A stretch of 64,000 bases of DNA from an uncultured Aquimarina sp. (GTDB taxonomy: Bacteria; Bacteroidota; Bacteroidia; Flavobacteriales; Flavobacteriaceae). The stretch is from the NCBI GenBank assembly GCA_947489195.1, contig CANLCT010000020.1:1-64000 (forward strand), given 5' to 3'. The first letter of the stretch is position 1; each line of letters starts with the position of its first letter. The translations under genes and the position numbers were made by a program. Below the pieces are notes generated by a model that made no database searches, was not told where the DNA came from, and saw only the letters and a list, made by a program, of their open reading frames with translations. This document shows positions 45,322 to 53,947 of this stretch, piece after piece.

Positions 45322-46152
45322 TTAATTTAATTTGTAAGTGAGTATTGGTATTTTGGTGTGATTAATTAAATCTTCGCTAATGCTTCCATTTATAAAATGA
45401 GATAGTCCTTTTCTTTCGTGGACATCAACACAAATTAAATCTGCACTTATGTCGTTACTAAAATTAAGAACTCCGCGTTCAACTGTGGTGTCGTTATATA
45501 TGTGTAAGCTGTCTTTTTTAAACGGTGTTTTGGTTAAAAAAGCTTTCATTTCTTCTTCAATAGAGTGAGTGGTCTTAAAATTGTTAGGCGTGTTAATGTA
45601 AAGTAGGTGGATTTTAGCGTTGACCTCTTCTGCAAACTCGTGTAGTGCGTTTAATGTTCGAAGCTCTTCATCTTTAAATGTACAGGCAAAAACTATATTT
45701 TTTACTTTATTTATGTCTGTGGGTTCTTTAACTACCAATACGGGTTTGGTTGATGTGCGGACTATTTTTTCGGTATTTGAGCCCACAAATAAGTCGGAAA
45801 AAGCTTCTTTGCCATGTGATCCAATAATAATAAAATCAATTTCGTTGTCATTGCAACTCTTGGTGATTCCTTGGGGGATGGGTTGTGTGTTTACGTCTTC
45901 ATGAGTTTTTAAGCCTTTAAGTAGTTTGGAATCAATAAGTTCTTTGAATTTGAAGTGGACGTTTTTCATAAATAAAATGGCTTCAGGAAAATTCCCATTA
46001 GAACCAAGTATAGGATCGTCAATATGAGAAGGAAGTTCAAGTAAATGAAGCAAGTGAATGGTGCTGTCGTTTTTTTTTGCTAATTGTGCAGCGACCGACA
46101 GGGCATTATGTGCATCTGGTGAAAAATCTGTGGGTACTAAAATGTTTTTCAT
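45322..46152 (-). CDS. universal stress protein, two tandem Usp domains
   Basis: The 276-residue cytoplasmic protein starts MKNILVPTDFSPDAHNALSVAAQLA, the Usp nucleotide-binding opening. The first domain ends near residue 145 with the ATP-binding GSHGKEAFSDLFVGSNTEKIVRTSTKPVLVV motif. A second, more diverged domain follows (KNIVFACTFKDEELRTLNALHEFAEE...). It lacks the G-x2-G-x9-G(S/T) motif in full, showing VDVHERKGLSHFINGSISEDLINHTKIPIL instead. Tandem Usp proteins of this length are common in flavobacteria. The role is stress tolerance and the partner is unknown. The gene is divergent from the rimP operon. Confidence 0.9.
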   Translation of the reverse strand: MKNILVPTDFSPDAHNALSVAAQLAKKNDSTIHLLHLLELPSHIDDPILGSNGNFPEAILFMKNVHFKFKELIDSKLLKGLKTHEDVNTQPIPQGITKSCNDNEIDFIIIGSHGKEAFSDLFVGSNTEKIVRTSTKPVLVVKEPTDINKVKNIVFACTFKDEELRTLNALHEFAEEVNAKIHLLYINTPNNFKTTHSIEEEMKAFLTKTPFKKDSLHIYNDTTVERGVLNFSNDISADLICVDVHERKGLSHFINGSISEDLINHTKIPILTYKLN

Positions 46153-46240
46153 AACTAGTTGATTTTTAATTAAATGTATCTAACAATTTAAGAAAAAATA
46201 ATGAAAACTTCAAGCTTTTTATTTATTGAATATAATTAGC

Positions 46241-46248
46241 TATATTTG
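46241..46248 (+). promoter_or_regulatory. -7 element of the rimP-nusA-infB operon
   Basis: TATATTTG matches the Bacteroidota -7 consensus. Initiation would fall near 46254-46256, which gives a leader of about 56 bases containing the short reading frame and hairpin below. No good TTG is seen at 19-21 bases upstream. Confidence 0.65.
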
Positions 46249-46259
46249 CACTGTTGAAA

Positions 46260-46307
46260 ATGAATAACAAGGGTGAGGGGACGGGAAGTCCCCTCTTTTT
46301 ATACTAA
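46260..46307 (+). CDS. candidate leader peptide of rimP (15 codons)
   Basis: An ATG at 46260 opens a 15-codon frame, MNNKGEGTGSPLFLY, with a TAA stop at 46305-46307. The stop lies three bases before the in-frame rimP ATG. The frame runs straight through the perfect hairpin at 46275-46295. No Shine-Dalgarno sequence is visible, which is usual in this phylum. Codon content shows no run of a single amino acid, so if it is translated its role would be ribosome positioning and not sensing of an amino acid. It may be a chance frame. Confidence 0.35.
   Translation: MNNKGEGTGSPLFLY
46275..46300 (+). terminator. terminator-like hairpin in the rimP leader (possible attenuator)
   Basis: A perfect 8-base GC-rich stem, GAGGGGAC with GTCCCCTC, has a 5-base loop and five T residues. 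It lies between the promoter and the rimP start codon. It is a complete intrinsic terminator inside the leader of an operon that encodes the termination factor NusA, which suggests feedback control. Confidence 0.7.
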
Positions 46308-46310
46308 AAA

Positions 46311-46775
46311 ATGTTCAAACAAAAAGTAGAAGGCTTATTAAATGAGGCTTTGGAAGCAAAACCAGATTTGTTTTTAATCAGTTTTCAAGTTACCGGAGCA
46401 AATATGATTCAGGTAGTAATTGATGGTGATAAAGGAGTTAATGTAGATGATTGCATTGAAATAAGTAGAATTATTGAGCATAACCTGGATAGAGAAGAAG
46501 AAGATTTTTCGTTGCAAGTAATGTCAGCGGGAATCACAGAAGGTTTGGTACATGTTAGGCAGTATGCTAAAAATATGGGAAGGACTTTACATATAATTAC
46601 TGAAACAGAAGAAATAGAAGGTGAACTTATAGCTACAACTGCTAATGATTTTACGCTTCAATGGAAGGCAAGAGAGCCTAAGCCAGTAGGTAAGGGAAAG
46701 GTAACGGTTGAAAAAAAACAGGTTGTCCCTTATGGAGAAGTAAAAAAAGCACAAGTAGTCGTAAAATTTAATTAA
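46311..46775 (+). CDS. rimP: ribosome maturation factor RimP
   Basis: RimP is needed for assembly of the 30S ribosomal subunit. The 154-residue protein shows the N-terminal domain strand (LFLISFQVTGANMIQVVIDGDKGVNVDDCIEISRIIEHNLDRE) and 'DFSLQVMSAGITEGL', matching RimP's V-S-S/A-P-G segment in modified form. The C-terminal domain (GRTLHIITETEEIEGELIATTANDFTLQW) is Sm-like. It is first in the classical rimP-nusA-infB operon, with nusA starting eight bases after its stop codon. A hairpin with a T tract precedes it. Confidence 0.94.
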   Translation: MFKQKVEGLLNEALEAKPDLFLISFQVTGANMIQVVIDGDKGVNVDDCIEISRIIEHNLDREEEDFSLQVMSAGITEGLVHVRQYAKNMGRTLHIITETEEIEGELIATTANDFTLQWKAREPKPVGKGKVTVEKKQVVPYGEVKKAQVVVKFN

Positions 46776-46783
46776 TACTGAGT

Positions 46784-48016
46784 ATGGAAAACATTGCGCT
46801 AATAGACTCGTTTTCGGAGTTTAAGGACGATAAGTCTATCGACCGAGTTACGTTAATGTCAATTCTAGAAGAAACTTTTAGAAGCGCCCTAAAGAAAAAG
46901 TATGGGTCAGATGATAATTTTGATATCATTGTAAATCCAGACAAGGGAGATTTGGAAATTTGGCGTAACCGTATTGTAGTTGATGATGGTGAGGTTGAAG
47001 ATGAGAATCAAGAAATTTCAATTTCTGAAGCTCGAAAAATTGAGCCTGACTTTGAGGTAGGTGAGGATGTTTCTGAAGAAGTGAAATTAATGGATTTAGG
47101 ACGTCGTTCAATTTTGGCATTACGCCAAAATTTAATTGCCAAAATTCATGAGCATGATAATACAAATCTTTACAAGCAATTTAAAGAGCTTGAAGGGGAA
47201 ATGTATACGGCAGAAGTGCATCATATTCGTCATAGAGCAGTAATTTTGTTAGATGATGATGGGAATGAAGTAATTCTTCCAAAGGAAAAGCAGATTCCGT
47301 CTGATTTCTTCCGTAAAGGAGAAAATGTAAGAGGGGTAATTGAAAAAGTGGAGCTTAAAGGGAATAAGCCTTCAATTATAATGTCTAGAACAGCTCCTGC
47401 ATTTTTAGAAAAGTTATTTGAATCTGAAATTCCTGAGGTTTTTGATGGTTTGATAACAATTAAAAATGTGGTGCGGGCGCCTGGTGATAAGGCAAAAGTT
47501 GCAGTGGATACATACGATGATCGTATTGATCCAGTTGGAGCATGTGTAGGAGTAAAAGGTTCCCGTATTCATGGTATTGTTCGTGAATTAGGAAATGAAA
47601 ATATTGATGTTATTAATTATACGAATAATGTTCAGTTATACATAACAAGAGCATTAAGTCCTGCAAAGGTCACTTCGGTAAAAATTAATGAAGAAAATAA
47701 ACGTGCCGAAGTAATGTTGAAACCAGAAGAGGTTTCGCGTGCTATTGGTAGGGGAGGGCATAATATACGTTTGGCAGGAATGTTAACGGGTTATGAAATA
47801 GATGTGTTTAGAGAAGGTGTTGAAGAAGATGTGGAATTAACAGAATTCTCAGATGAAATAGATGCATGGATTATTGAAGAATTTTCAAAAATTGGGTTAG
47901 ATACTGCTAAGAGCGTATTGGAACAAGAGGTGGTTGATCTTGTGAAAAGAACGGACTTAGAAGAAGAAACCGTAAATGAGGTAATGCGTATTTTGAAATT
48001 AGAATTTGACGATTAA
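46784..48016 (+). CDS. nusA: transcription termination/antitermination factor NusA
   Basis: NusA binds RNA polymerase and modulates pausing, termination and antitermination. The 410-residue protein has the N-terminal polymerase-binding domain (about 1-125), an S1 domain (about 130-200, MYTAEVHHIRHRAVIL...GENVRGVIEKVEL) and two KH domains (VGACVGVKGSRIHGIVRELGNENIDV and SRAIGRGGHNIRLAGMLTGYEIDVF). It lacks the acidic repeats of the E. coli protein, as is normal in this phylum. A C-terminal stretch of about 55 residues (DAWIIEEFSKIGLDTAKSVLE) resembles a helix-hairpin domain. It lies in the operon between rimP and infB. Confidence 0.96.
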   Translation: MENIALIDSFSEFKDDKSIDRVTLMSILEETFRSALKKKYGSDDNFDIIVNPDKGDLEIWRNRIVVDDGEVEDENQEISISEARKIEPDFEVGEDVSEEVKLMDLGRRSILALRQNLIAKIHEHDNTNLYKQFKELEGEMYTAEVHHIRHRAVILLDDDGNEVILPKEKQIPSDFFRKGENVRGVIEKVELKGNKPSIIMSRTAPAFLEKLFESEIPEVFDGLITIKNVVRAPGDKAKVAVDTYDDRIDPVGACVGVKGSRIHGIVRELGNENIDVINYTNNVQLYITRALSPAKVTSVKINEENKRAEVMLKPEEVSRAIGRGGHNIRLAGMLTGYEIDVFREGVEEDVELTEFSDEIDAWIIEEFSKIGLDTAKSVLEQEVVDLVKRTDLEEETVNEVMRILKLEFDD

Positions 48017-48074
48017 AAATACCAAACAAACCTTATAATAGTAGTACATTAGATACAGAATAGAATAGGCATTT

Positions 48075-50924
48075 ATGGCTGGAGTTAACAACATGAGATT
48101 AAACAAGGTTTTGCGCGAATTTAATATTTCGTTAGACAGGGCTGTGGACTTTTTAAGTGCAAAAGGTCACGAAATAGAAGCGCGACCTACTACCAAAATT
48201 TCTGCGGAAATTTATCAGTTATTGACTGATGAGTTTCAGGGGGATAAATCGAAAAAGGTAGCCTCAAAGGAAAAAGGAGAAGAAAAACGCAAGGAGAAGG
48301 AGGCGATTCGTATTCAAATTGAAACGGAGCAGGAAGAAAAGCGTAAAAAATCTCATTCCAATGAGGTAGTTAAAGCGAAAGCAAAACTTGATGGACCTAA
48401 ACAAGTTGGGAAAATTGAGTTAAACAAACCAAATAAAGAGATTGCTCCAGAAACAAGTTCAAAGCCCGAACCTGTTGAGCCTAAAAAAGAGGAAGTTCCT
48501 GTTGAAAAGGAGGTAGTCGTAGATAAGGTTGAAGCCCCGAAGGAGGAGGTGAATAAAGCTCCTGAAGAACCTCAAGTAGTTTCAAATAGACCTAAAAAGC
48601 AAGGGATTAAAATCACAGGTCAAGCGCCTGAGATTGTAAAGCCTAAGGTAAGTAAGGTTGATGAAGTAAAAGCTAAGGTGACACAGGCTGCTAAGCCGAC
48701 TACAAATACGACGCCGCCGGCTGGTCCAAAGCATGCCGAAGTTGGAGATGCGCCTTCCGAAAAAGTTAAAACACAATACAAAAAGCTTGATGGACCAAAC
48801 TTTACAGGTCAAAAAATTGATTTATCTCAATTTAAAAAACCTGAAAAGAAGAAAGAGGACAAGTCAGCTTCTAATGATGCGAATAAGCGTAAGCGTAAAC
48901 GTATAAGCAAAGGGCCTAACCAAGGTCAAGGTGGTGGAGGTGCTCGTGGAAATAATAATCGAGGTGGTAGCAAATTCCAACCTCGAGGTAAACGTACCCC
49001 AATTGTTAAGGCAGAACCAACTGAAGAAGAAGTACAAAAGCAAGTACGTGAAACGCTTGAAAAACTTCAAGGGAAATCAGGTAAAGGAAAAGGTGCTAAA
49101 TACAGAAGAGATAAACGAGATCAACACCGTCAAAAGACAGAAGAAGATCAGGCAGCGCAAGCAGCAGAAAGTAAAGTAATCAAGGTTACAGAGTTTGTTA
49201 CAGCAAGTGAAGTAGCAACAATGATGGATGTAGGGGTAACTCAAATTATATCTGCATGTATGTCGCTTGGAATGATGGTGACAATGAATCAACGTTTGGA
49301 TGCAGAAACGCTAACTATTGTAGCAGATGAATTTGGTTATACTGTTGATTTTGTAACAGCAGATATCGAACAAGCTATAGAAGAAGTTGTTGATGCTCCT
49401 GAAGATTTATTGGAAAGAGCACCTATTGTTACGGTAATGGGGCATGTTGATCACGGTAAAACATCATTATTGGATTACATTCGTAAAGAGAATGTAATTG
49501 CCGGTGAGAGTGGAGGGATTACACAGCATATTGGAGCTTACGGGGTTCAGTTAGATAGTGGGCAAAAAATAGCATTTTTAGATACTCCAGGTCACGAAGC
49601 CTTTACGGCAATGCGTGCACGTGGAGCGCAAGTAACGGATATTGCTATTATTGTAATAGCAGCGGATGATGACATTATGCCTCAAACAAAAGAAGCAATT
49701 AGTCATGCACAAGCAGCAGGAGTGCCAATTATATTTGCAATTAATAAGGTAGATAAGGAAACGGCAAACCCTGATAATATAAAAACAAAATTAGCAGCTA
49801 TGAACTTGCTAGTTGAAGAGTGGGGAGGTAAAATACAATCTCATGATATATCGGCTAAAACAGGTTTAGGGGTTAAAGAATTGTTGGAAAAAGTATTGCT
49901 TGAAGCAGAATTATTAGAATTAAAAGCAAATCCAAATAGAACAGCAACTGGTACAGTAGTTGAAGCATTCTTAGATAAAGGACGTGGATATGTGTCAACT
50001 GTTTTAGTGCAGTCAGGAACCTTGAAAGTGGGTGATTACTTACTTGCAGGAAAAAATAGTGGAAAGATTAAGGCAATGCAAGATGAGCGTGGTAATCGCG
50101 TTTTAGAGGCAGCTCCTTCAACACCAGTATCTGTATTAGGATTAGATGGAGCGCCACAAGCAGGAGATAAGTTTAATGTAATGGACGATGAGCGTGAAGC
50201 TAAAGATATAGCTTCAAAAAGAGCGCAATTACACCGAGAACAATCTGTTCGTACACAACGACATATTACACTTGATGAAATTGGACGTCGTATCGCACTC
50301 GGAGACTTTAAGGAATTAAACATTATTCTTAAAGGAGATGTTGATGGTTCTGTTGAAGCATTAACGGATTCTTTCCAAAAGTTATCTACAGACGAAATCC
50401 ATGTAAATATAATTCACAAAGCAGTTGGAGCAATTACTGAAAGTGATGTGTTGTTAGCTTCTGCATCTGATGCAATTATAATTGGATTTAACGTTCGACC
50501 AGCAGGGAATGCTCGTATGGTAGCTGATAAGGAAGAAATTGATATCAGAATGTATTCAATCATTTATGATGCAATCAATGACTTGAAGGATGCTATGGAA
50601 GGAATGCTTTCTCCTGAAATGAAAGAAGAAATTACAGGTACAGCAGAAATACGTCAAACATTCAAAATTTCAAAAATTGGAACAATTGCTGGATGTATGG
50701 TGCTTACTGGTAAAATATTTAGAAATAATCAAATTCGTTTAATTCGAGAAAGTGTAGTTATTTACACAGGAGAACTATCAGCTCTGAAACGTTTCAAAGA
50801 TGACGTTAAAGAAGTAGCTAAAGGATATGATTGTGGTATGCAAATAAAGAATTATAATGATATTAAGGAAGGTGATATAATTGAAGCTTTCCAAGAGGTT
50901 GCTGTTAAAAAGAAATTAAAATAA
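48075..50924 (+). CDS. infB: translation initiation factor IF-2
   Basis: IF-2 is a GTPase that places fMet-tRNA on the 30S subunit. The 949-residue protein starts with a small helical domain ([32 protein letters not shown]). It continues with a long charged linker (about 70-350) rich in Lys, Glu and Gly, including a [15 protein letters not shown] stretch. The G domain follows, with G1 [13 protein letters not shown] (about residue 455), DTPGHEAF and NKVDK. Domains II to IV end in [20 protein letters not shown] precedes the conserved MRLNKV, so the true start may be the second Met at residue 7. It is the last gene of the operon, followed by a strong terminator. Confidence 0.96.
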   Translation: MAGVNNMRLNKVLREFNISLDRAVDFLSAKGHEIEARPTTKISAEIYQLLTDEFQGDKSKKVASKEKGEEKRKEKEAIRIQIETEQEEKRKKSHSNEVVKAKAKLDGPKQVGKIELNKPNKEIAPETSSKPEPVEPKKEEVPVEKEVVVDKVEAPKEEVNKAPEEPQVVSNRPKKQGIKITGQAPEIVKPKVSKVDEVKAKVTQAAKPTTNTTPPAGPKHAEVGDAPSEKVKTQYKKLDGPNFTGQKIDLSQFKKPEKKKEDKSASNDANKRKRKRISKGPNQGQGGGGARGNNNRGGSKFQPRGKRTPIVKAEPTEEEVQKQVRETLEKLQGKSGKGKGAKYRRDKRDQHRQKTEEDQAAQAAESKVIKVTEFVTASEVATMMDVGVTQIISACMSLGMMVTMNQRLDAETLTIVADEFGYTVDFVTADIEQAIEEVVDAPEDLLERAPIVTVMGHVDHGKTSLLDYIRKENVIAGESGGITQHIGAYGVQLDSGQKIAFLDTPGHEAFTAMRARGAQVTDIAIIVIAADDDIMPQTKEAISHAQAAGVPIIFAINKVDKETANPDNIKTKLAAMNLLVEEWGGKIQSHDISAKTGLGVKELLEKVLLEAELLELKANPNRTATGTVVEAFLDKGRGYVSTVLVQSGTLKVGDYLLAGKNSGKIKAMQDERGNRVLEAAPSTPVSVLGLDGAPQAGDKFNVMDDEREAKDIASKRAQLHREQSVRTQRHITLDEIGRRIALGDFKELNIILKGDVDGSVEALTDSFQKLSTDEIHVNIIHKAVGAITESDVLLASASDAIIIGFNVRPAGNARMVADKEEIDIRMYSIIYDAINDLKDAMEGMLSPEMKEEITGTAEIRQTFKISKIGTIAGCMVLTGKIFRNNQIRLIRESVVIYTGELSALKRFKDDVKEVAKGYDCGMQIKNYNDIKEGDIIEAFQEVAVKKKLK

Positions 50925-50950
50925 TTTATTTACAGTAATAAATAATAAAA

Positions 50951-50987
50951 AACCGAAATTACTTAATTGTGATTTCGGTTTTTTTGT
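50951..50987 (+). terminator. terminator of the rimP-nusA-infB operon
   Basis: AACCGAAAT pairs with ATTTCGGTT and the stem extends by TAC/GTG, ending in seven T residues. It begins 27 bases past the infB stop codon. Confidence 0.92.
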
Positions 50988-51083
50988 TTTCTGTTGTTGT
51001 AGAGGGTGTAAATAAGTTTTTGTTTTTACTATAAATAATTGTTAGGGGGGTCTTGTCTATAGCTTGTGTAAAATAATAGAAAA

Positions 51084-51641
51084 ATGAAAAAAGAATACAT
51101 TTTTAAATCTGAAAGACTTGGTTTTCGTAATTGGAAGAAAAGTGATTTAACCGAATTTGCAAAAATGAATTCAGATTTAAGTGTTATGGAACATTTTCCA
51201 AAACCATTAACAAAAAGCGAAACAGCTGAACTTATTGATCGATTAAAAAATTATTATAACAAGAATACCTATACTTACTTTGCAACAGAAATTATAACAA
51301 GCGGAGAGTTTATTGGATTTATTGGTTTGGCTTTTCAGGAATATAAAACAGACTTTACGCCTGCAGTTGATATTGGTTGGCGATTAAAGCAAAGTGCATG
51401 GGGAAAAGGTTATGCGACTGAAGGAGCAAAAAAATGTCTTGACTTCGCTTTTAATAAGTTAAATATAGATAGGGTAATTTCAATTTGTACCGAGCTTAAT
51501 TCAAAATCAGAAAATGTGATGAAAAAGATCGGAATGAAAAAAATTCAAGAATTTAGGCATCCAAAATTAAAAGAATATCCTAAATATGAAAAATGTATTT
51601 GTTACCAAATAAGTAAAAATGAGTGGACTGTAACTATATAA
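51084..51641 (+). CDS. GNAT family N-acetyltransferase (RimJ/RimL type)
   Basis: The 185-residue cytoplasmic protein fits the RimJ/RimL-like GNAT group (PF13302). It opens with FKSERLGFRNWKKSDLTEFAKMNSDLSVMEHFPKP. The acetyl-CoA motif lies in DIGWRLKQSAWGKGYATEGAKKCLDFAFNKL (Q/R-x2-G-x-G/A as WGKGYA), followed by the SENVMKKIGMKK segment. Such enzymes acetylate ribosomal protein N termini, amino groups of antibiotics or small metabolites, and the target here is unknown. It stands alone after the infB terminator, with no obvious promoter consensus. Confidence 0.88.
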   Translation: MKKEYIFKSERLGFRNWKKSDLTEFAKMNSDLSVMEHFPKPLTKSETAELIDRLKNYYNKNTYTYFATEIITSGEFIGFIGLAFQEYKTDFTPAVDIGWRLKQSAWGKGYATEGAKKCLDFAFNKLNIDRVISICTELNSKSENVMKKIGMKKIQEFRHPKLKEYPKYEKCICYQISKNEWTVTI

Positions 51642-51753
51642 TTTATTGTTTGAGTTATTTAAATAGAGAGTTTAATTATGTCTATTTTTATAATGTGTAA
51701 ATAATTGACTATCATTAACGTAGGCGGGTTGGTCTGAGAAATAAATAAAAATA

Positions 51754-52512
51754 ATGAATGTAAACTCAAATATAGCGGTTTTAATTGATGGCGATAATAT
51801 TCCTTCGGCACATATAAAAGAAATGATGGAAGAGATAGCTAAATATGGAAATCCAACAATTAAAAGAATTTATGGAGATTGGACCCGGCCGGGCTTAACA
51901 AAATGGAAAAATTTACTTTTAGAAAATGCGATTACTCCAATTCAACAATATGGCTACACCACTGGGAAAAATGCAACAGATTCTGCGATGATAATCGATG
52001 CAATGGATATTCTTTACAGTGAAAAAGTTGATGGATTTTGTCTTGTGTCAAGTGATAGTGACTTTACTCGTTTGGCAACTAGATTAAGAGAAGCTGGTAT
52101 GCTAGTTATAGGTATTGGTGAAAAAAAGACACCCAATCCGTTTATTGTAGCTTGTGATAGGTTTATATACATAGAGATATTGAAAAAGCAATCTGTAGAA
52201 AAGTTAGAAAATAAAGAATTAAGTCAAGAGCCAAGTGTTGATAAAGTAACAAAAAAAGAAATAAACCTGATATCATCGACAATTAGAGATTTGTCTGATG
52301 ATGATGGGTGGGCATTTCTGGGAGATGTGGGTAGTTTACTCCAGAAAAAAAGGCCAAATTTTGATTCAAGAAATTATGGATTTGAAAAACTAACTCCATT
52401 AATTAAATCTATAGATAGATTTGAAATAGAACAAAGAGAAAATCAAAAAAGTAGACACAAATTAATATTTGTAAAAATTAAAGAAAAGCGTGTCGTAAAA
52501 TTAAAAAAATAA
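51754..52512 (+). CDS. NYN (PIN-like) domain protein with C-terminal OST-HTH-like domain
   Basis: Residues 1-145 form a NYN/LabA-type PIN-fold ribonuclease domain. Acidic metal ligands are visible in VLIDGDNIP (Asp12, Asp14), in NATDSAMIIDAMD and in LVSSDSDFTRLATRLREAG. After a Lys/Glu-rich linker, residues 170-250 (INLISSTIRDLSDDDGWAFLGDVGSLLQKKRPNFDSRNYGFEKLTPLIKSI) look like an OST-HTH/LOTUS domain, an RNA-binding winged helix often paired with NYN. It probably cleaves or processes RNA in the cytoplasm. The target is unknown and there is no operon partner. Confidence 0.88.
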   Translation: MNVNSNIAVLIDGDNIPSAHIKEMMEEIAKYGNPTIKRIYGDWTRPGLTKWKNLLLENAITPIQQYGYTTGKNATDSAMIIDAMDILYSEKVDGFCLVSSDSDFTRLATRLREAGMLVIGIGEKKTPNPFIVACDRFIYIEILKKQSVEKLENKELSQEPSVDKVTKKEINLISSTIRDLSDDDGWAFLGDVGSLLQKKRPNFDSRNYGFEKLTPLIKSIDRFEIEQRENQKSRHKLIFVKIKEKRVVKLKK

Positions 52513-52532
52513 TGAAATAGTATACAGTATAG

Positions 52533-52556
52533 CTTACTTACTTACTTACTTACTTA
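52533..52556. repeat. tetranucleotide tandem array (CTTA)x6
   Basis: Six exact CTTA units are followed by CTTT. The array lies 20 bases past the stop codon of the NYN gene and about 255 bases ahead of the GH16 lipoprotein gene. Confidence 0.95.
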
Positions 52557-52810
52557 CTTTATAATAATAAATTGTTAGAATAAAAGAAAGTCAATAATTA
52601 ATTGAAAAAAATAATGCTTTTATTGGAAAAAAAATCTAAATTTTTGTTAATCAGTGTAGTTTTTAAAGTTTAATAACGACTAAACTGTTGATTTAATTTT
52701 TTTTAAATAAAATTAATAAGTTTTTATAATTTGTTTTATTTTAAATCAGTAGTTTCGAAAACGTTTTAGTTGTAAATTAGTACCACAACACACAAACAAA
52801 ATTAAACTCT
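52557..52810. promoter_or_regulatory. upstream region of the GH16 lipoprotein with a palindromic site
   Basis: The region is gene-free and very AT-rich. The perfect palindrome AAAACGTTTT (52756-52765), within CGAAAACGTTTTAG (52754-52767), lies 45 bases ahead of the start codon. It resembles operators of LacI-type sugar regulators and the site ahead of the other GH16 gene. Confidence 0.5.
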
Positions 52811-53791
52811 ATGAAGAAAATTGTAATATTATTTATGTGTGCAGGAATACTCTCTTGCTCTAAAGATGAGGAGGTGTCTGTTCCAGTTCCAGTTAAAAAT
52901 TCACCAACTGAATCTGAAGTTCCAGTTACAGATTCTGAAGAAGAAACTGAGCCCGAAATTATTGATGTGAATTTTGAAATTCCAGAAGCTCCTCAAGGAA
53001 TGAAGTGGGAAGTTGTGCCAGAATTAACAGATGAATTTAATAAAGGATTTGATACCGATAAATGGTTTAAACCTTTATGGAATTATGGGGAGCCTGTACA
53101 AATGGTTGCTCAAAACTCTGGTGTCTCGGATGGTAATTTATGGATAAAAGCGACATTAGATAAAACAAAAAAGGATAATGAAAGGTGGTTTATGACATCG
53201 CGTGTACAATCCAAAGCACAAATTAGCTATCCAATGTATACCGAATCAAAAATAAAAACAGCTCATATATCTGCGTATAATACTTTTTGGTTAAATAATG
53301 GAGATATTAATAATCGAGATGAAATTGATATTATTGAAAATAATTCTAAGCCCTCATGTAATTGTCAGCCAGATTTTCCTTGGCAAATGAATTCTCAATA
53401 CTTTCAAGTAAATTCATCGGCTTCTCCTAAAGAAGTAAGAAATCATGGAAATTTTGATAATAGAAAATTATCCGCAGATAATCCACTCAAAGGGGTTCGT
53501 TGGAATGAGCAATACCATACATTTGGAGTTTGGTGGAAGGATTCAAGAAACGCTCAGTTTTATTTGAATGGAGAAAAAGCAGGAAGTGTTGTTTTTGGAG
53601 AGCAGCGTTTTGAAAATCAACCATTTATTGAAGGTAGGGACTTTACAAGAAACTTAGATATAATTTGGGATTTATGGACTGTTGATGAGCCTTGGTTGGG
53701 GGGATTGCCAGCAAAAAGTGATTTGAATAATGATGCTATTAATACCATGAAAGTAGATTGGATTCATACTTATAAATTAATTAAAGAGTAA
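52811..53791 (+). CDS. GH16 lipoprotein, agarase/porphyranase-like
   Basis: The 326-residue protein has a signal peptide with lipobox (GILSC, Cys16), then an acidic Pro-rich linker (about 20-55) and one GH16 domain. The active site is DEIDIIENN: nucleophile Glu171, Asp173 and acid/base Glu176. Segments such as SYPMYTESKIKTAHISAYNTFWLNNGD, PWQMNSQYFQVN, YHTFGVWWKDSRNAQFYLNGE and IIWDLWTVDEPWLGG are those of GH16 galactan hydrolases acting on agar or porphyran. It should be tethered to the outer membrane, in contrast to the T9SS-exported GH16 at 33593. No other PUL genes are adjacent. A terminator follows. Confidence 0.86.
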   Translation: MKKIVILFMCAGILSCSKDEEVSVPVPVKNSPTESEVPVTDSEEETEPEIIDVNFEIPEAPQGMKWEVVPELTDEFNKGFDTDKWFKPLWNYGEPVQMVAQNSGVSDGNLWIKATLDKTKKDNERWFMTSRVQSKAQISYPMYTESKIKTAHISAYNTFWLNNGDINNRDEIDIIENNSKPSCNCQPDFPWQMNSQYFQVNSSASPKEVRNHGNFDNRKLSADNPLKGVRWNEQYHTFGVWWKDSRNAQFYLNGEKAGSVVFGEQRFENQPFIEGRDFTRNLDIIWDLWTVDEPWLGGLPAKSDLNNDAINTMKVDWIHTYKLIKE

Positions 53792-53814
53792 GAAATTATA
53801 CTATTTAATATACG

Positions 53815-53853
53815 AAATGCCTTATGTTTTATAACAGATATAAGGCATTTTTG
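53815..53853 (+). terminator. terminator of the GH16 lipoprotein gene
   Basis: A perfect 11-base stem, AAATGCCTTAT with ATAAGGCATTT, has a 14-base loop and a T-rich tail. It lies 24 bases past the stop codon. Confidence 0.88.
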
Positions 53854-53914
53854 GTTTTTATTTAGAGAGACTTAAAATATAGATAATACATTCGTCTCTT
53901 CAACTTCAAATTCA

Positions 53915-53922
53915 TAAATTTG
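53915..53922 (+). promoter_or_regulatory. -7 element of ffh
   Basis: TAAATTTG matches TAnnTTTG and lies 25 bases ahead of the ffh start codon. No TTG is seen at the usual distance upstream. Confidence 0.5.
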
Positions 53923-53947
53923 CTTTTTTAAAATATACCGTAAAAAA

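Noticed and set aside
45322-45904. Plus-strand frame inside the universal stress protein gene
   Set aside because: Shadow of the well-supported Usp reading frame.
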